In this document: piece by piece, positions 28,170-37,832 of the stretch
How positions within the stretch are numbered: position 1 is the first letter of the stretch
How the letters are laid out: each line of letters starts with the position of its first letter
Source of the DNA: Legionella gresilensis
GTDB lineage: Bacteria > Pseudomonadota > Gammaproteobacteria > Legionellales > Legionellaceae
Reading direction: 5' to 3'
Length of the DNA: 64,000 nt
Assembly: GCF_900639865.1 (NCBI RefSeq)
Contig: NZ_CAAAHX010000003.1
Span: 186,001 to 250,000 of the forward strand
Made by a program: the position numbers and the translations under genes
Notes under the pieces: generated by a model
Seen by the model: only the letters and a program-made list of their open reading frames with translations
Databases searched by the model: none
Told to the model about the DNA's origin: nothing

Positions 28170-29033
28170 TCATATAATATGAGAGTTAAATCGAAGGGCT
28201 CGTTCACTTAAGGAGGCAATGAGTTTTTCAATATTATGTTGGTGGGGTTCCATTTGATTAATTATTGCCTCGACTCTTTGTTTACAATATTCTTTTACTT
28301 CCTTATCTGGCAATATATAAAAAGTATTTTTTTCTAATTCATAAATAATATATTGGGCAACATCCTCTGCAGGCCTGCTTCGCTCAATTAAATCTTTTAG
28401 CATTTCATGAAGCTTATTATCATTTAGAGGCGTTGAATTAACTAATAATTGCGTGTTGGTAAAGGACGGGCAAACGACAGAAACATCCACAGGTTTATTT
28501 AAACGTTTTAAATCAAAATAAAGAGACTCAGAAAGAGCAAGTAATGCATGCTTTGACATGGCATAGGCTGCCATTTGCGAACCACTACACAACCCATAAA
28601 AACTAGACATATTAATAATATGAGAGCGATGGTTTTGATTAAACATCATCGGTAGAAAAGCTTGTATAGAATAGATAATGCCATAAAGATTAACATCCAT
28701 TACTTTGCGAATATGCTCATTCGTAAGCTCCCATACAGGCTCAAGATGACCACAAATTCCAGCATTATTAAATAACCAATCTACTCGATCAAATCGCTCA
28801 AGAGTTTGCTTCGCTAAATGCTTAAGATTTTCAGGCTTTGTTACATCACAAGTTACACCAAAAATTTCTGTTTCAGCCTGAACACTTAACTGCTCAACAC
28901 GATCACATAAAGTCGATATGTCATTATCAGCCATGACTACATTCATACCTCTTTGCAGGCAAAGTTGAGTTAATGCCAAACCAATCCCATTCGCTGCGCC
29001 AGTTATAACAGCTACACGTCTAGCAGTTTTCAT
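28170..29033 (-). CDS. Short-chain dehydrogenase/reductase
   Basis: An NAD(P)-dependent oxidoreductase of the SDR family, 287 residues. Cofactor motif TGAANGIG at 11-18, NNAG at 89-92, catalytic Ser144 and Tyr157-x3-Lys161 (YAMSK). A C-terminal extension of ~60 residues (MLKDLIERSRPAEDVAQY onward) is common in acyl-glycerone or retinol-type SDRs. The substrate is unknown. It may share a transcript with the LplT-like gene 56 bases downstream. Confidence 0.85.
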   Translation of the reverse strand: MKTARRVAVITGAANGIGLALTQLCLQRGMNVVMADNDISTLCDRVEQLSVQAETEIFGVTCDVTKPENLKHLAKQTLERFDRVDWLFNNAGICGHLEPVWELTNEHIRKVMDVNLYGIIYSIQAFLPMMFNQNHRSHIINMSSFYGLCSGSQMAAYAMSKHALLALSESLYFDLKRLNKPVDVSVVCPSFTNTQLLVNSTPLNDNKLHEMLKDLIERSRPAEDVAQYIIYELEKNTFYILPDKEVKEYCKQRVEAIINQMEPHQHNIEKLIASLSERALRFNSHII

Positions 29034-29342
29034 AAATGCTGCTCCTACTGGTGATTGCTAAGGTTGAATATAACATGACTAGAGCTCTTAAATTTTGAAA
29101 ATAACTTAGCTGTTTGTATATTATCCTGTATACCCAATACAAAACCAAGTAATTTATAAAAAACAGGTAGACCAGCTTAAGCCAGCTGGCTTACTGTAAT
29201 GGATATGCCTTGTTATTTTTGGCAAATATTTATCTATTCATGCTTCATTAGCAATAATTTATCAAATAGAAAGCCTAATAATCTAATTGAATAATCTAGA
29301 TTATTTAAATTAAATAAAGGCAATAATATTTAATAGCTCTAA
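29034..29342. other. Gene-free gap between SDR and cold-shock genes
   Basis: AT-rich, about 300 bases. A perfect 12-base palindrome AGCCAGCTGGCT lies near 29185, overlapping an AGCTTAAGC half, so a small hairpin can form. Nothing else is recognised. Confidence 0.4.
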
Positions 29343-29558
29343 TTATTCATGAATAACAGTAACATCTTGCGCTTTATATCCTTTTGGTCCTTTATCAACG
29401 ATATAAGATACAAGATCGTTTTCATGTAGCGTCTTAAAGCCCGTGCCATTAATATCTTTGTAATGAATAAAGATATCATCACCATTCTGATTGACAATAA
29501 ATCCAAATCCCTTTTTTTCATTGAACCATTTAACATGGCCAGTCTCTCTTTGCGACAT
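29343..29558 (-). CDS. Cold-shock domain protein (CspA family)
   Basis: A single cold-shock domain of 71 residues that binds single-stranded RNA or DNA. RNP1 is KGFGFIV and RNP2 is DDIFIHY; the family opening GHVKWFNEKKGFGFI is intact. GAAAGGGGATAGCG precedes the ATG. The 200-base AT-rich region upstream would give a long 5' leader, as is frequent for cold-shock genes. Confidence 0.93.
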   Translation of the reverse strand: MSQRETGHVKWFNEKKGFGFIVNQNGDDIFIHYKDINGTGFKTLHENDLVSYIVDKGPKGYKAQDVTVIHE

Positions 29559-29774
29559 TCGCTATCCCCTTTCGTCTGAAGCTTGTAATCGAAAATCTAA
29601 CCACTAAGTATTTAACAGCTAAATTTAAACTACTCCTTTATTATTAGCTCTAATTAGGAGAAAATTCAATTTTAAATAAATACCTATCAATGCTAAAAAT
29701 TACTAGCATTAAGATTAGCATAGCACTTTTTTGTTGATTGTTAATATTTTTTATAACTTAGGAGAACTTTTATT

Positions 29775-30431
29775 TTGATTAATCAAGTACAAACGTCTCA
29801 AAATTATACGAAAGAGGCCTTTATTGAACTTGCCTTAAGCTGTAACGTATTGAAATTTGGTAGTTTTACCTTAAAATCTGGCCGCCAAAGTCCCTATTTT
29901 TTTAATGCTGGTTTATTTTATCATGGGCAGTATTTAAAACAACTTGGTCAATTTTATGCAAAAACACTGGTTGATCATAATATAAATTGCGCACATTTAT
30001 TTGGACCGGCATATAAAGGCTTACCATTAGCAACTGCAACTAGTATTGCTTTAGCAGATTATGGTATCAATGCCACTGTAACCTTTAATCGCAAAGAAGC
30101 AAAAGCACATGGTGAAGGTGGCATACTCATTGGTGCGCCGTTAGTTGGCGACACAATTATTATTGACGATGTCATTACGGCAGGAACTGCTTTTCGAGAA
30201 GCTCAAACTTTAATTGAAGAAAATGGCGGCTCCTTAACAACTGTCATTATTGCGCTTGATCGCTGTGAACGCGGTCTAACGGAACAATCAGCAATAAGTG
30301 AAATACGAAAACAAGGCATTCAAGTTTTATCAATTATTGATATACATGATTTGATAGCGTATTTAAAGAACAAGCAATTAAATGAAGAATTAAAACAGCT
30401 TCAGCATTACCAACAGCTATATGGTGCCTAA
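29775..30431 (+). CDS. pyrE: Orotate phosphoribosyltransferase
   Basis: Transfers ribose phosphate from PRPP to orotate, giving OMP in pyrimidine synthesis. The 218 residues contain [34 protein letters not shown] and the PRPP-binding motif [16 protein letters not shown]. It starts at TTG (29775) after AGGAGAACTTTTATT; no ATG lies nearby in frame that would keep the conserved N-terminus. Confidence 0.94.
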   Translation: MINQVQTSQNYTKEAFIELALSCNVLKFGSFTLKSGRQSPYFFNAGLFYHGQYLKQLGQFYAKTLVDHNINCAHLFGPAYKGLPLATATSIALADYGINATVTFNRKEAKAHGEGGILIGAPLVGDTIIIDDVITAGTAFREAQTLIEENGGSLTTVIIALDRCERGLTEQSAISEIRKQGIQVLSIIDIHDLIAYLKNKQLNEELKQLQHYQQLYGA

Positions 30432-30463
30432 ATAATATTAACATCATTTGTCTTCTTTGCGTG

Positions 30464-30522
30464 GCATTGCTACGTGGTAAATATAACATAAGTGGCCTGG
30501 GTGAAACGAAGTGAAACCCGGG
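30464..30522 (+). repeat. Dispersed repeat R4, copy 1
   Basis: The stretch containing AACATAAGTGGCCTGGGTGA and ACGAAGTGAAACCCGGGTTC recurs on the other strand at 38300-38363. It includes a self-complementary part: GGGTTTCACTTCGTTTCACCC-like arms around ACGAAGT. Confidence 0.7.
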
Positions 30523-30545
30523 TTCCAGCCTAAAGGCTACTTAAC

Positions 30546-30624
30546 CTAAGCGAAGTGCAGCCCAACAAATTATGAATAAGCTACATGCCTTATGACTAAG
30601 ACTATTAGGCTGCACTTCGTTTAG
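30546..30624. repeat. Long inverted repeat after pyrE
   Basis: CTAAGCGAAGTGCAGCC at 30546-30562 pairs with GGCTGCACTTCGTTTAG at 30608-30624 with one mismatch; the arms are 45 bases apart. It adjoins repeat R4 and could end pyrE transcription, or belong to the same composite repeat. Confidence 0.7.
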
Positions 30625-30654
30625 CACAACCTACATATGCTGGATAAAAGAAGC

Positions 30655-31722
30655 TTAATAACTAGCAATATCAATTGTCTTTAATTTATGATTGATATGC
30701 TTTCCGGCTCGTTGAACCGTTATTGTAATCTCTTCACCTACTTTAATATCGGTAAGTAAATTATAAAAAGTATCATAATTAGGAATAGGATGACCATTAA
30801 CTGCGGTGATGATATCACCCAAGTGAATTCTGCCATCAACATCTCGGAAAGTACCACGTAATTTAGCTGCAGCGGCAGGTGAATGTGGTAAAATATCTAA
30901 CACTAAAATGCCTTTTTTAATACCAAAGCGCTTTGCAATACTAGGCTCGACGCGACGAATACCAATACCTGCTAAAACTACTCGTCCATGTTTTATTAAT
31001 TGAGGAACAATACGCTCCACGTCATCAGAGGGAACTGCAAAGCCAATACCTGCTGATGCACCTGAATTAGAGTAGATAGCTGTATTAAGCCCGATTAAGC
31101 GGCCTTTACTATCAAGCAGTGGCCCACCTGAATTGCCAGGATTAATAGAGGCATCTGTTTGAATCATTTCACGAATAGTAACGCCCCCCACGCCTGGGAC
31201 TTGGCGGCCTAAAGCAGAAATAACACCAATAGTTAAACTATGATCCAACCCAAAAGGATTACCTATAGCTATTACTTTTTGGCCCACTAACAAATCACGG
31301 CTGTGAATAATTTCAAATGGAGTCACATTTTTTAATAAATTTAATACCTTTGCTGAAGTTATTGAAAGTACAGCAAGATCTTTACGCGGCTCAGCACCTA
31401 TTACTTTAGCAGGAACAGTAACATTCCCAATGGTAACAGCAAGGTCATCAGCACCTTTAATTACATGATAATTAGTAACAATATGCCCCTGATTATCCCA
31501 TATAATACCTGAACCAGCACCAGCAGGAACATGCATTTTGGTATAGGCACGTTGCACTGTCGCTAATCTATGAACTGAAACTACTTTTGAAGAAAATTTT
31601 TGAAAAATTTCTATGGTATTTTTTTCATAATTTAAAAGGTCATCTTGGGTGCTTGCTATTGAAATGCTAGCAAAAAAACTCATAAAAAAAATGACTAAAA
31701 TAGCCCAAAAATTTTTTCTCAT
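30655..31722 (-). CDS. DegS-like trypsin-type serine protease with one PDZ domain
   Basis: A periplasmic HtrA-family protease. Residues 7-24 form a hydrophobic signal or anchor (WAILVIFFMSFFASISIA). The catalytic triad is His86 (VTNYHVI), Asp115 (RKDLAVL) and Ser198 (NPGNSGGPL). A single PDZ domain follows (from about 255; GIGIRRVEPSIAKRF and DIITAVNGHPIP). One PDZ and 355 residues match DegS, which starts the sigma-E envelope-stress cascade; DegQ/DegP would have two PDZ domains. GGAG six bases before the ATG at 31722 supports that start over the GTG at 31770. No rseA or rpoE is nearby. Confidence 0.88.
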   Translation of the reverse strand: MRKNFWAILVIFFMSFFASISIASTQDDLLNYEKNTIEIFQKFSSKVVSVHRLATVQRAYTKMHVPAGAGSGIIWDNQGHIVTNYHVIKGADDLAVTIGNVTVPAKVIGAEPRKDLAVLSITSAKVLNLLKNVTPFEIIHSRDLLVGQKVIAIGNPFGLDHSLTIGVISALGRQVPGVGGVTIREMIQTDASINPGNSGGPLLDSKGRLIGLNTAIYSNSGASAGIGFAVPSDDVERIVPQLIKHGRVVLAGIGIRRVEPSIAKRFGIKKGILVLDILPHSPAAAAKLRGTFRDVDGRIHLGDIITAVNGHPIPNYDTFYNLLTDIKVGEEITITVQRAGKHINHKLKTIDIASY

Positions 31723-31983
31723 CTTCAACTCCATAATATGGCGGCTCAATATTTTATTTAAAAATCCCACTTAACAATAGATGGTTCATATATGTTAAAA
31801 AGAAGTTAAAACTGCTGCAATACCCTTTAAAGTTTTTGATTTTATTATTGAAGTTTGAGCTTGCATTAATTAACTATAAATAATGTTTATTGAGATAAAG
31901 AAGAGAGATTATGCACGAATTTTTTGTAAATTGATAGAAAAAAATTCACGATTAACATAAATTAACCGTGAATTCATAAAAAT

Positions 31984-32847
31984 TTACATATTAAATGAGA
32001 AATTAGCTGCATAACCTAGTGGAATTTTATCATTTTCTTGTTTATTTTTTCTATCAAAACCAGGGTTACCAACTTCATCTTGACCATTAATTAAGGCTTC
32101 TAAAGCTGCAATATTTTGCCTTTTTAATAGTTCTTGTTTTGCTACATTTGACGAAGCATTTTTAGTTAAACGAAAGGTTTTAGATAAAAATTCAATAGGC
32201 GCCGTAATTAAGGATTTAAAGGTTTGTGTTGTTGAATCAATAAGTGTTTTAGTGACATTTTCAGAATTATCATTATGGCGCAGAAAAATTTTTTCCAGCA
32301 AAGCAGAATGTTGTTGATAAACAGCGTCCATATGCTCATTACGCTTTTTTTCTTGTTCAAGGATATAATCTTGTAATTCTTTATTAGAATTCCATAAATT
32401 AGACCGGCGCTGTTGTAATTGCTTTATTTCTGTATCATAGGTTTTAAGTTGATTATCGATTTCCTGCCTTAATTTATCGCAAACCTCTTTACGATCAAGC
32501 GAACTATTACCAGCAACAATTGCGTTTGACTCTTTAACAATTGCTTGAGCATATCGCTCAATAAGCTCTGATTTTTTCTTTAAGATTTCCTCAATTTTTT
32601 GATCAAGATATTGCACTGCTTCCTTATTTTCGCCTAAAACTTGATAATAAGCATTATAACGCTTGTAACTTAACATTTCGTGGCGTAATTTCTCTAATTC
32701 GATCGTTTCTTGCGTTAATGCTTTAGCTTGTGCAAGATCATTTAACCGCTTATCCCGGCTTGCTAATAGACGGTGGATAAAAGCTGTAATAGTACTGACT
32801 ACCCCAAAAACTGCCGCACAGATGACTGCTATAGCTATTGGCCCCAT
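31984..32847 (-). CDS. Membrane-anchored coiled-coil protein, unknown function
   Basis: An N-terminal membrane helix (about residues 1-25, GPIAIAVICAAVFGVVSTIT) is followed by a long Glu/Lys/Gln-rich coiled coil (about 40-190), a hydrophobic patch (SLITAPIEFLSKTF) and a Lys/Asn-rich tail. AAGGAGG six bases upstream selects the ATG at 32847. It follows the gene at 32859-33512 by 11 bases, so the two form an operon. I do not recognise the family; it may be genus-restricted. Confidence 0.72.
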   Translation of the reverse strand: MGPIAIAVICAAVFGVVSTITAFIHRLLASRDKRLNDLAQAKALTQETIELEKLRHEMLSYKRYNAYYQVLGENKEAVQYLDQKIEEILKKKSELIERYAQAIVKESNAIVAGNSSLDRKEVCDKLRQEIDNQLKTYDTEIKQLQQRRSNLWNSNKELQDYILEQEKKRNEHMDAVYQQHSALLEKIFLRHNDNSENVTKTLIDSTTQTFKSLITAPIEFLSKTFRLTKNASSNVAKQELLKRQNIAALEALINGQDEVGNPGFDRKNKQENDKIPLGYAANFSFNM

Positions 32848-32858
32848 AGCCAACCTCC

Positions 32859-33512
32859 TTAATGCAGATGTATTAATTGAGAGTGAATATCGATAGAAAA
32901 ATAACGACTGAAAGCTTCGTAAGAATCAACCTTTGGCCACTGATCTGCTTCATCACACATTCTAAGCATTTCAGCTTCAAAGATCTGAGGATAATATACC
33001 TGAAGAAATGGTTTTATTTCTGATAAATCTTTAAAATTTTTAACAACGACTGTAGCATTTTCTGCTAAGTTAGAAACAGTTGCTTTTTCTAAAATACTCG
33101 TTAAATCTCGTTGCTCTTCTACGGCTGTTCTCATCCACTTTAATAGAACAGAACGAGGTTTAACGCGTATTAACTGTTCACCTTGAGACATGGATTTTTC
33201 CATCAAAACAATATGTGAGTGCAACTCAAATTTGAAACAACAGAGGAAATCTAAAAAACTACTCTCAATCTCATTATGTGCAGTGTCGCCTAGCCAGCGG
33301 CTAATTTCATGATGAAACATACATTTAAAATGACGTTCTATTTCATTTAATGTTTCTTCATCACTGTTTTGTTTTTTAATAACATAAGCGGTGTTATCAA
33401 CACTTAACAAATGCGGATCAGGTAATTCAATATCGGGTAATTGTGAAGCTAGAAATGATGAAAATACATAGGTAGGCTTGAGAATAATAACTTCCCACTC
33501 ACTTAATTGCAT
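32859..33512 (-). CDS. Conserved hypothetical protein, first gene of a two-gene operon
   Basis: A soluble, mixed alpha/beta protein of 217 residues starting MQLSEWEVIILKPTYVFSSF. AAGGAG lies six bases before the ATG at 33512, which I use rather than the upstream in-frame ATG at 33542. Notable is FLDFLCCFKFELHSHIVLME, with paired Cys and a His. There is no signal peptide. It is coupled to the membrane coiled-coil gene downstream. I know no characterised relative. Confidence 0.72.
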   Translation of the reverse strand: MQLSEWEVIILKPTYVFSSFLASQLPDIELPDPHLLSVDNTAYVIKKQNSDEETLNEIERHFKCMFHHEISRWLGDTAHNEIESSFLDFLCCFKFELHSHIVLMEKSMSQGEQLIRVKPRSVLLKWMRTAVEEQRDLTSILEKATVSNLAENATVVVKNFKDLSEIKPFLQVYYPQIFEAEMLRMCDEADQWPKVDSYEAFSRYFSIDIHSQLIHLH

Positions 33513-33867
33513 GACGTTCTCCTTGATTTTTATTTGACTCATCCTGAGTACATCTAAAAAACTAAATCCTACGTCTACAAATTTTTATAACCTTCTATAT
33601 AGAAGAATTTAAGATTAAACTTAGCTTACGTTAATAGCAATAGGGTTTGGTAAATTTTTTTAAAATTTTTTAATTAATTTACATAATTTGTTAAATTTTG
33701 ATCTAAAAAAACGATAAATGTACAAACCACTTAGCTTACAGATTTGAGCTACTAAAATGTTAACTTACGGATTAGTATAATTAGGTTTTTTATCAAAACA
33801 TATTGGATAAAACTTGACATGATTTAAGTTATCGCTATGCTTGCGTTTTTTACTTCTTATAGTTGTT
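33513..33867. other. Divergent intergenic region
   Basis: A very AT-rich 350-base gap between the two divergent transcription units. It holds a good sigma-70-type promoter for the asmA-like gene (33815-33842). No gene is seen. Confidence 0.5.
33815..33842 (+). promoter_or_regulatory. Sigma-70-type promoter of asmA-like-mutY
   Basis: TTGACA at 33815-33820, 16-base spacer, TATGCT at 33837-33842. Transcription would begin about 33849, which excludes the TTG codon at 33841 as start of the next gene and supports the ATG at 33868. Confidence 0.55.
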
Positions 33868-35406
33868 ATGCGGTTTTTTAAAAAATTTGTTGTAATTTTA
33901 CTAGGCTTTATTTTACTTATTAGCTTTCTCTTTTGGCTCATAACTAGAACGGTTAGTCCAACATTATTTAAAGATTTTGTTACACTTAAGGTAAAAACTT
34001 ATACTGCACAACCCTGTAAAATTGAAGGCGATATAAGCTGGCAATTATTCCCAAGACCCAGTATCAAAATAGAATCTATTCGTATTGGTAACAAAGAGCC
34101 CCAAAGTCCTTATCAAATAAAGTTAGGGCAACTATTTTTTAATTTAAAGCCATCAGCTTTATTGCAAGGTAAAATTGTATTCGACGAAATTCAAATTACT
34201 AATTTTGTAGCGGATATCAATTCTAATTATAAACAACCGCCTATAAATACTTCGCATAACTTACCTATGCATTCTACTTTTGGAAAGAATATAGAGGAAA
34301 AATTTGCCTTAGAAAGGCTATTAATAACTAACGGGAAGATAAAAACACAAATTAATAATCAGTTACTGACTTTAAATTCTTTACAATTAAGACTTGAGCA
34401 AATCAATTTAGAGCAAAATTTATTTCCCTTTCAAATAAAAGCTAATATTAATTATGCTGCTAAACAGCAGCCGCTCAGTGCACAATTACAATTTAAGGGC
34501 GATGCAAATTTAGCTGTTAATTCGCTTAATCAACTTGAAACAGCATTAAAGTCCTCGCTAATTCGAGGGCAACTTCTTATTCAAAACTTAAAAATTGGGC
34601 GATTTAAAATCAATCAAATAGGTGCAAACACTAGCTTTAAACAGGCTGTTCTCTCTTTAAATCCTCTTACTATAAAAATTTACCAAGGTGAAGCAATAGG
34701 TGACTTAAGTTTTAATTCATTATCAAAAATATTAAAAGTAAACCAAACAGCAACCGGTATAAATGCTGCTCGCTTAACGAGCGCCTTATTTAATCAGGCC
34801 TTAATCAAGGGAAAATTAGATTTTTCTCTCCATAGCCAATCAAATCTTATTAATCAGGATTGGTTGGCTACAACAATAGGCAATGGCAATATCAGCCTTC
34901 ATGAGGGTACGCTCGAATTTTTCGATTTAGATAAAATAGTTAAAAAATTAAGTATTCAAATAAGTAATGCCCAAGAGAAAAAGGAATCAAAGTTAGACTT
35001 AGACAAGGAATTTCAAGATAATATTTTACTTTCTAGAGAGCCAACCTCAGTCAAACTTATGGCAATTCAATACCGACTTGCCCAAAAAATATTATTTAGC
35101 CATACTTTATTATTGCAGACAGATATGCTGCAATTAAAAGGTGAAGGTGAAATGAACTTAACTAATTACAATTTAATTAGTCATCTTTTAGCAACTTTAA
35201 TTATTGATGATAGCAAATTAAATAATATTCAAGAATTAATAGGCGGAGGATTTCCCTTAATAATCCAAGGCACATTAAATCAGCCCGTCGTTTTACCTGA
35301 CTTTAAAAAAATAAATGCAAGTTTAGCTAAAGTTTGGATTAAAGATACACTTGCTAAGCCTGTATTAAAACTAAAAGAGCAGCTCGTTACATTTTTCTAT
35401 CATTAA
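33868..35406 (+). CDS. AsmA family protein
   Basis: An inner-membrane-anchored periplasmic protein of the AsmA family, a bacterial relative of bridge-like lipid-transfer proteins. The N-terminal helix is FVVILLGFILLISFLFWLI, followed by the AsmA start segment with GDISWQLFPRPSIKIESIRI and LKPSALLQGKIVFDEI. Long beta-rich repeats follow, and the C-terminal AsmA domain contains MLQLKGEGEMNLTNYNL. 512 residues from the ATG at 33868. mutY follows two bases after the stop, so the two are cotranscribed. Confidence 0.85.
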   Translation: MRFFKKFVVILLGFILLISFLFWLITRTVSPTLFKDFVTLKVKTYTAQPCKIEGDISWQLFPRPSIKIESIRIGNKEPQSPYQIKLGQLFFNLKPSALLQGKIVFDEIQITNFVADINSNYKQPPINTSHNLPMHSTFGKNIEEKFALERLLITNGKIKTQINNQLLTLNSLQLRLEQINLEQNLFPFQIKANINYAAKQQPLSAQLQFKGDANLAVNSLNQLETALKSSLIRGQLLIQNLKIGRFKINQIGANTSFKQAVLSLNPLTIKIYQGEAIGDLSFNSLSKILKVNQTATGINAARLTSALFNQALIKGKLDFSLHSQSNLINQDWLATTIGNGNISLHEGTLEFFDLDKIVKKLSIQISNAQEKKESKLDLDKEFQDNILLSREPTSVKLMAIQYRLAQKILFSHTLLLQTDMLQLKGEGEMNLTNYNLISHLLATLIIDDSKLNNIQELIGGGFPLIIQGTLNQPVVLPDFKKINASLAKVWIKDTLAKPVLKLKEQLVTFFYH

Positions 35407-35408
35407 TT

Positions 35409-36488
35409 ATGAATAACGAATCAATCTACCAAAACTTTAGTGAACCTTTACTACACTGGTTTGACCAATATGGCCGTAAAAACTTGCCATGGCAACATCC
35501 TAGATCAGCCTATCAAGTGTGGATTTCTGAAATAATGTTACAACAAACGCAAGTTCAAACGGTTATACCTTATTTCGAGCGATTTATGACAAGTTTTCCG
35601 ACTGTAAATCACTTAGCAGATGCAACTGATGATGCCATTTTAGCGCACTGGTCAGGGTTAGGGTATTATAGTCGTGCAAGGAATCTTCATAAGACCGCAA
35701 AAATCATTGCTGAAAAGTATTTAGGTCAATTTCCTAGTAATCTTAATCAACTTCTAGAACTACCTGGTATCGGCCCTTCTACCGCTGCTGCTATCGCATC
35801 CTTAGCTTTTAATCAAGCAACGGCCATTTTAGATGGCAATGTCAAAAGAGTTCTTACTCGGTATTTTATGATTGATGGTTGGCCGGAGCAAAATGACGTG
35901 AAAAAAAAATTATGGCAACTTGCTAATCAATGCATGCCAAAACAGCGTTGCGCCGACTACACACAAGCAATAATGGATTTAGGAGCGACTTGTTGCACGG
36001 TAAGAAAGCCTAGCTGTATCCACTGTCCAGTTAGAACAACTTGCCTTGCTCATTTACATCAAAAAGAAGAACTATACCCTGTTAAGAAAATTAAAAAGAT
36101 ATTGCCTATAAGAAAGCAATATTTTTTCTTATTATACTCTGCAGATAATAAAATTTATTTGGAGAAACGACCGCCAACTGGTCTTTGGGGAGGACTTTGG
36201 AGCCTACCTACTTGTGATTTGGAAACTCAACCTTTGGAGTATTTACATCGTTATCAGGTCAATAAAACACCCGTGCAATCCTTATTAGAATTTAGACATA
36301 CCTTTAGCCATTTTCATTTGGATATAATTCCGTTAGCACTTAAAGTACCCTCTGTAGCTGAATCCATAGCTGAGAATACAGGCAAATGGTTTCAAATAAG
36401 TCAATTAAATGAAATAGGTTTGGCCAAACCTATTAATAAGATCATTCATGATTTTTTGGACTTAAAGCAAAACGATGTATCTTGGTAA
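35409..36488 (+). CDS. mutY: Adenine DNA glycosylase MutY
   Basis: Removes adenine mispaired with 8-oxoguanine. Catalytic Glu41 lies in WISEIMLQQTQV, the helix-hairpin-helix is LLELPGIGPSTAAAIA (115-130), and the catalytic Asp is Asp142 (AILDGNVKR). The 4Fe-4S ligands are Cys196-x6-Cys203-x2-Cys206-x5-Cys212, all present. The C-terminal NUDIX-like domain (from about 230, with TGLWGGLWSLP) reads 8-oxoguanine. 359 residues. It sits two bases after the asmA-like gene. Confidence 0.95.
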   Translation: MNNESIYQNFSEPLLHWFDQYGRKNLPWQHPRSAYQVWISEIMLQQTQVQTVIPYFERFMTSFPTVNHLADATDDAILAHWSGLGYYSRARNLHKTAKIIAEKYLGQFPSNLNQLLELPGIGPSTAAAIASLAFNQATAILDGNVKRVLTRYFMIDGWPEQNDVKKKLWQLANQCMPKQRCADYTQAIMDLGATCCTVRKPSCIHCPVRTTCLAHLHQKEELYPVKKIKKILPIRKQYFFLLYSADNKIYLEKRPPTGLWGGLWSLPTCDLETQPLEYLHRYQVNKTPVQSLLEFRHTFSHFHLDIIPLALKVPSVAESIAENTGKWFQISQLNEIGLAKPINKIIHDFLDLKQNDVSW

Positions 36489-36506
36489 CCTTATATGCCT
36501 AAATTA

Positions 36507-36531
36507 GAAAAAATAGCCTAAAAGTAGGCTA
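36507..36531 (-). terminator. Rho-independent terminator of the MFS gene
   Basis: On the minus strand TAGCCTA-CTTT-TAGGCTA is followed directly by TTTTTT. It lies just past the stop of the MFS gene at 36540. Confidence 0.75.
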
Positions 36532-36539
36532 CGCTTAGG

Positions 36540-37757
36540 TTAATTAATTAATTCTCTTTCAACATTACTGCTAAATCCAACATAAACCAAAATAAAGATT
36601 GCTAATAACAATAACCCTATTTCACCAAAATACAGATTAGTGATTGGCAAGTCCTTCCACTGACTTAGTAAATAATAAAACAATATAATAACTATACCTG
36701 AGAGGCTATTAAACAGCGACTGCACCCTACCCTGATAGTCAATATCAGTCATTTCTTGAGCGAAAGTTGTAATTAATGCCCATGATGAAAATGAAAAGCC
36801 AATTAAAAAATGATAAAAAATAGCCAAATTATTATCAAATGTATGACTAAACAAATAAAAACCTAGTATTCCTAGAATAATTTGTCCAATAATGACTTTA
36901 AAGACCGAAAAATAAGAGGCACAGTAAGGCGCTATAAAACCACCTAAGATAATACCTAATGATAATCCTGATTCAAGCCAACCAAATTGACTAACACTAC
37001 TATGCAAAACTGTTTTGGCATACGGTGCTAATAAAACCGGAGCAGTCATGTAACTTATAAAAAATAATCCTTGCGTTAAATAAACAAGTAGTAAAATTGG
37101 TCTTACCTTAATGTAACGCCATCCTTGAACAAACTGCGATCCAAATGACTCATTAGTTATCGTTTTGCTTACTCGGTGTGGTAATTTAATTTTTATAAGA
37201 ATATATGTTGCCAACAAGTAGCACAGGGCATTTATCATAAAACAAGCCGTAAAAGAGCTAAGCGCTAAAATAAGCCCAGCGCAGCCCATGCCTGCAACTG
37301 CGCCTACTTCATAGGCCATGTCTGCAAGTGCATTGCCATATAGCAAATCTTTATCAGAAACTAACTCGCGTACAAAACTCATAGCTGCTGGAACGTAGGC
37401 TGCTAGAAGTGTGCCTAGAACAGCTGCTAATATGTAAATTGCTAACGGTGTTTCATATTCATTACCTAAAAGCGCAAAACCAAAAAGACAAATAGTTCGT
37501 GCAGCATTGACTGCAATTAAGAGATACTGTCGATCCCATCTATCCGCTAAAACACCGCACAAGCATCCAAATAAAACATTTGGTAACCAAAAACAGGTCA
37601 TTAATATAGCAGTAGATACGACTGACGCATCGAAATGCATCAATACCCAAACCATAATAATGTAGGTTAAGCCATTTCCAAACATGGCTAACATACAACT
37701 TAATGTGTACTGCCTTAGGCTTTTTTGCCGTAAAAGGCGATATTGTTCTTTAAACAT
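36540..37757 (-). CDS. MFS transporter
   Basis: A 405-residue permease of the major facilitator superfamily with about 12 helices. It has the MFS loop motif GVLADRWDRQYLL after helix 2 and resembles the enterobactin exporter/MFS_3 group (macrolide- or siderophore-efflux-like). The substrate cannot be read. It is monocistronic with its own terminator. Confidence 0.85.
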   Translation of the reverse strand: MFKEQYRLLRQKSLRQYTLSCMLAMFGNGLTYIIMVWVLMHFDASVVSTAILMTCFWLPNVLFGCLCGVLADRWDRQYLLIAVNAARTICLFGFALLGNEYETPLAIYILAAVLGTLLAAYVPAAMSFVRELVSDKDLLYGNALADMAYEVGAVAGMGCAGLILALSSFTACFMINALCYLLATYILIKIKLPHRVSKTITNESFGSQFVQGWRYIKVRPILLLVYLTQGLFFISYMTAPVLLAPYAKTVLHSSVSQFGWLESGLSLGIILGGFIAPYCASYFSVFKVIIGQIILGILGFYLFSHTFDNNLAIFYHFLIGFSFSSWALITTFAQEMTDIDYQGRVQSLFNSLSGIVIILFYYLLSQWKDLPITNLYFGEIGLLLLAIFILVYVGFSSNVERELIN

Positions 37758-37832
37758 AGCAATACCATCATCAAAGAATTAAAAAATAATTAACGTGAGT
37801 TCGATATAAAAGAGCCAAAGGCTTTTTTATGT

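Noticed and set aside
29339-29536. Second minus-frame ORF over the cold-shock gene
   Set aside because: It is a shadow frame; the real frame has both RNP motifs.
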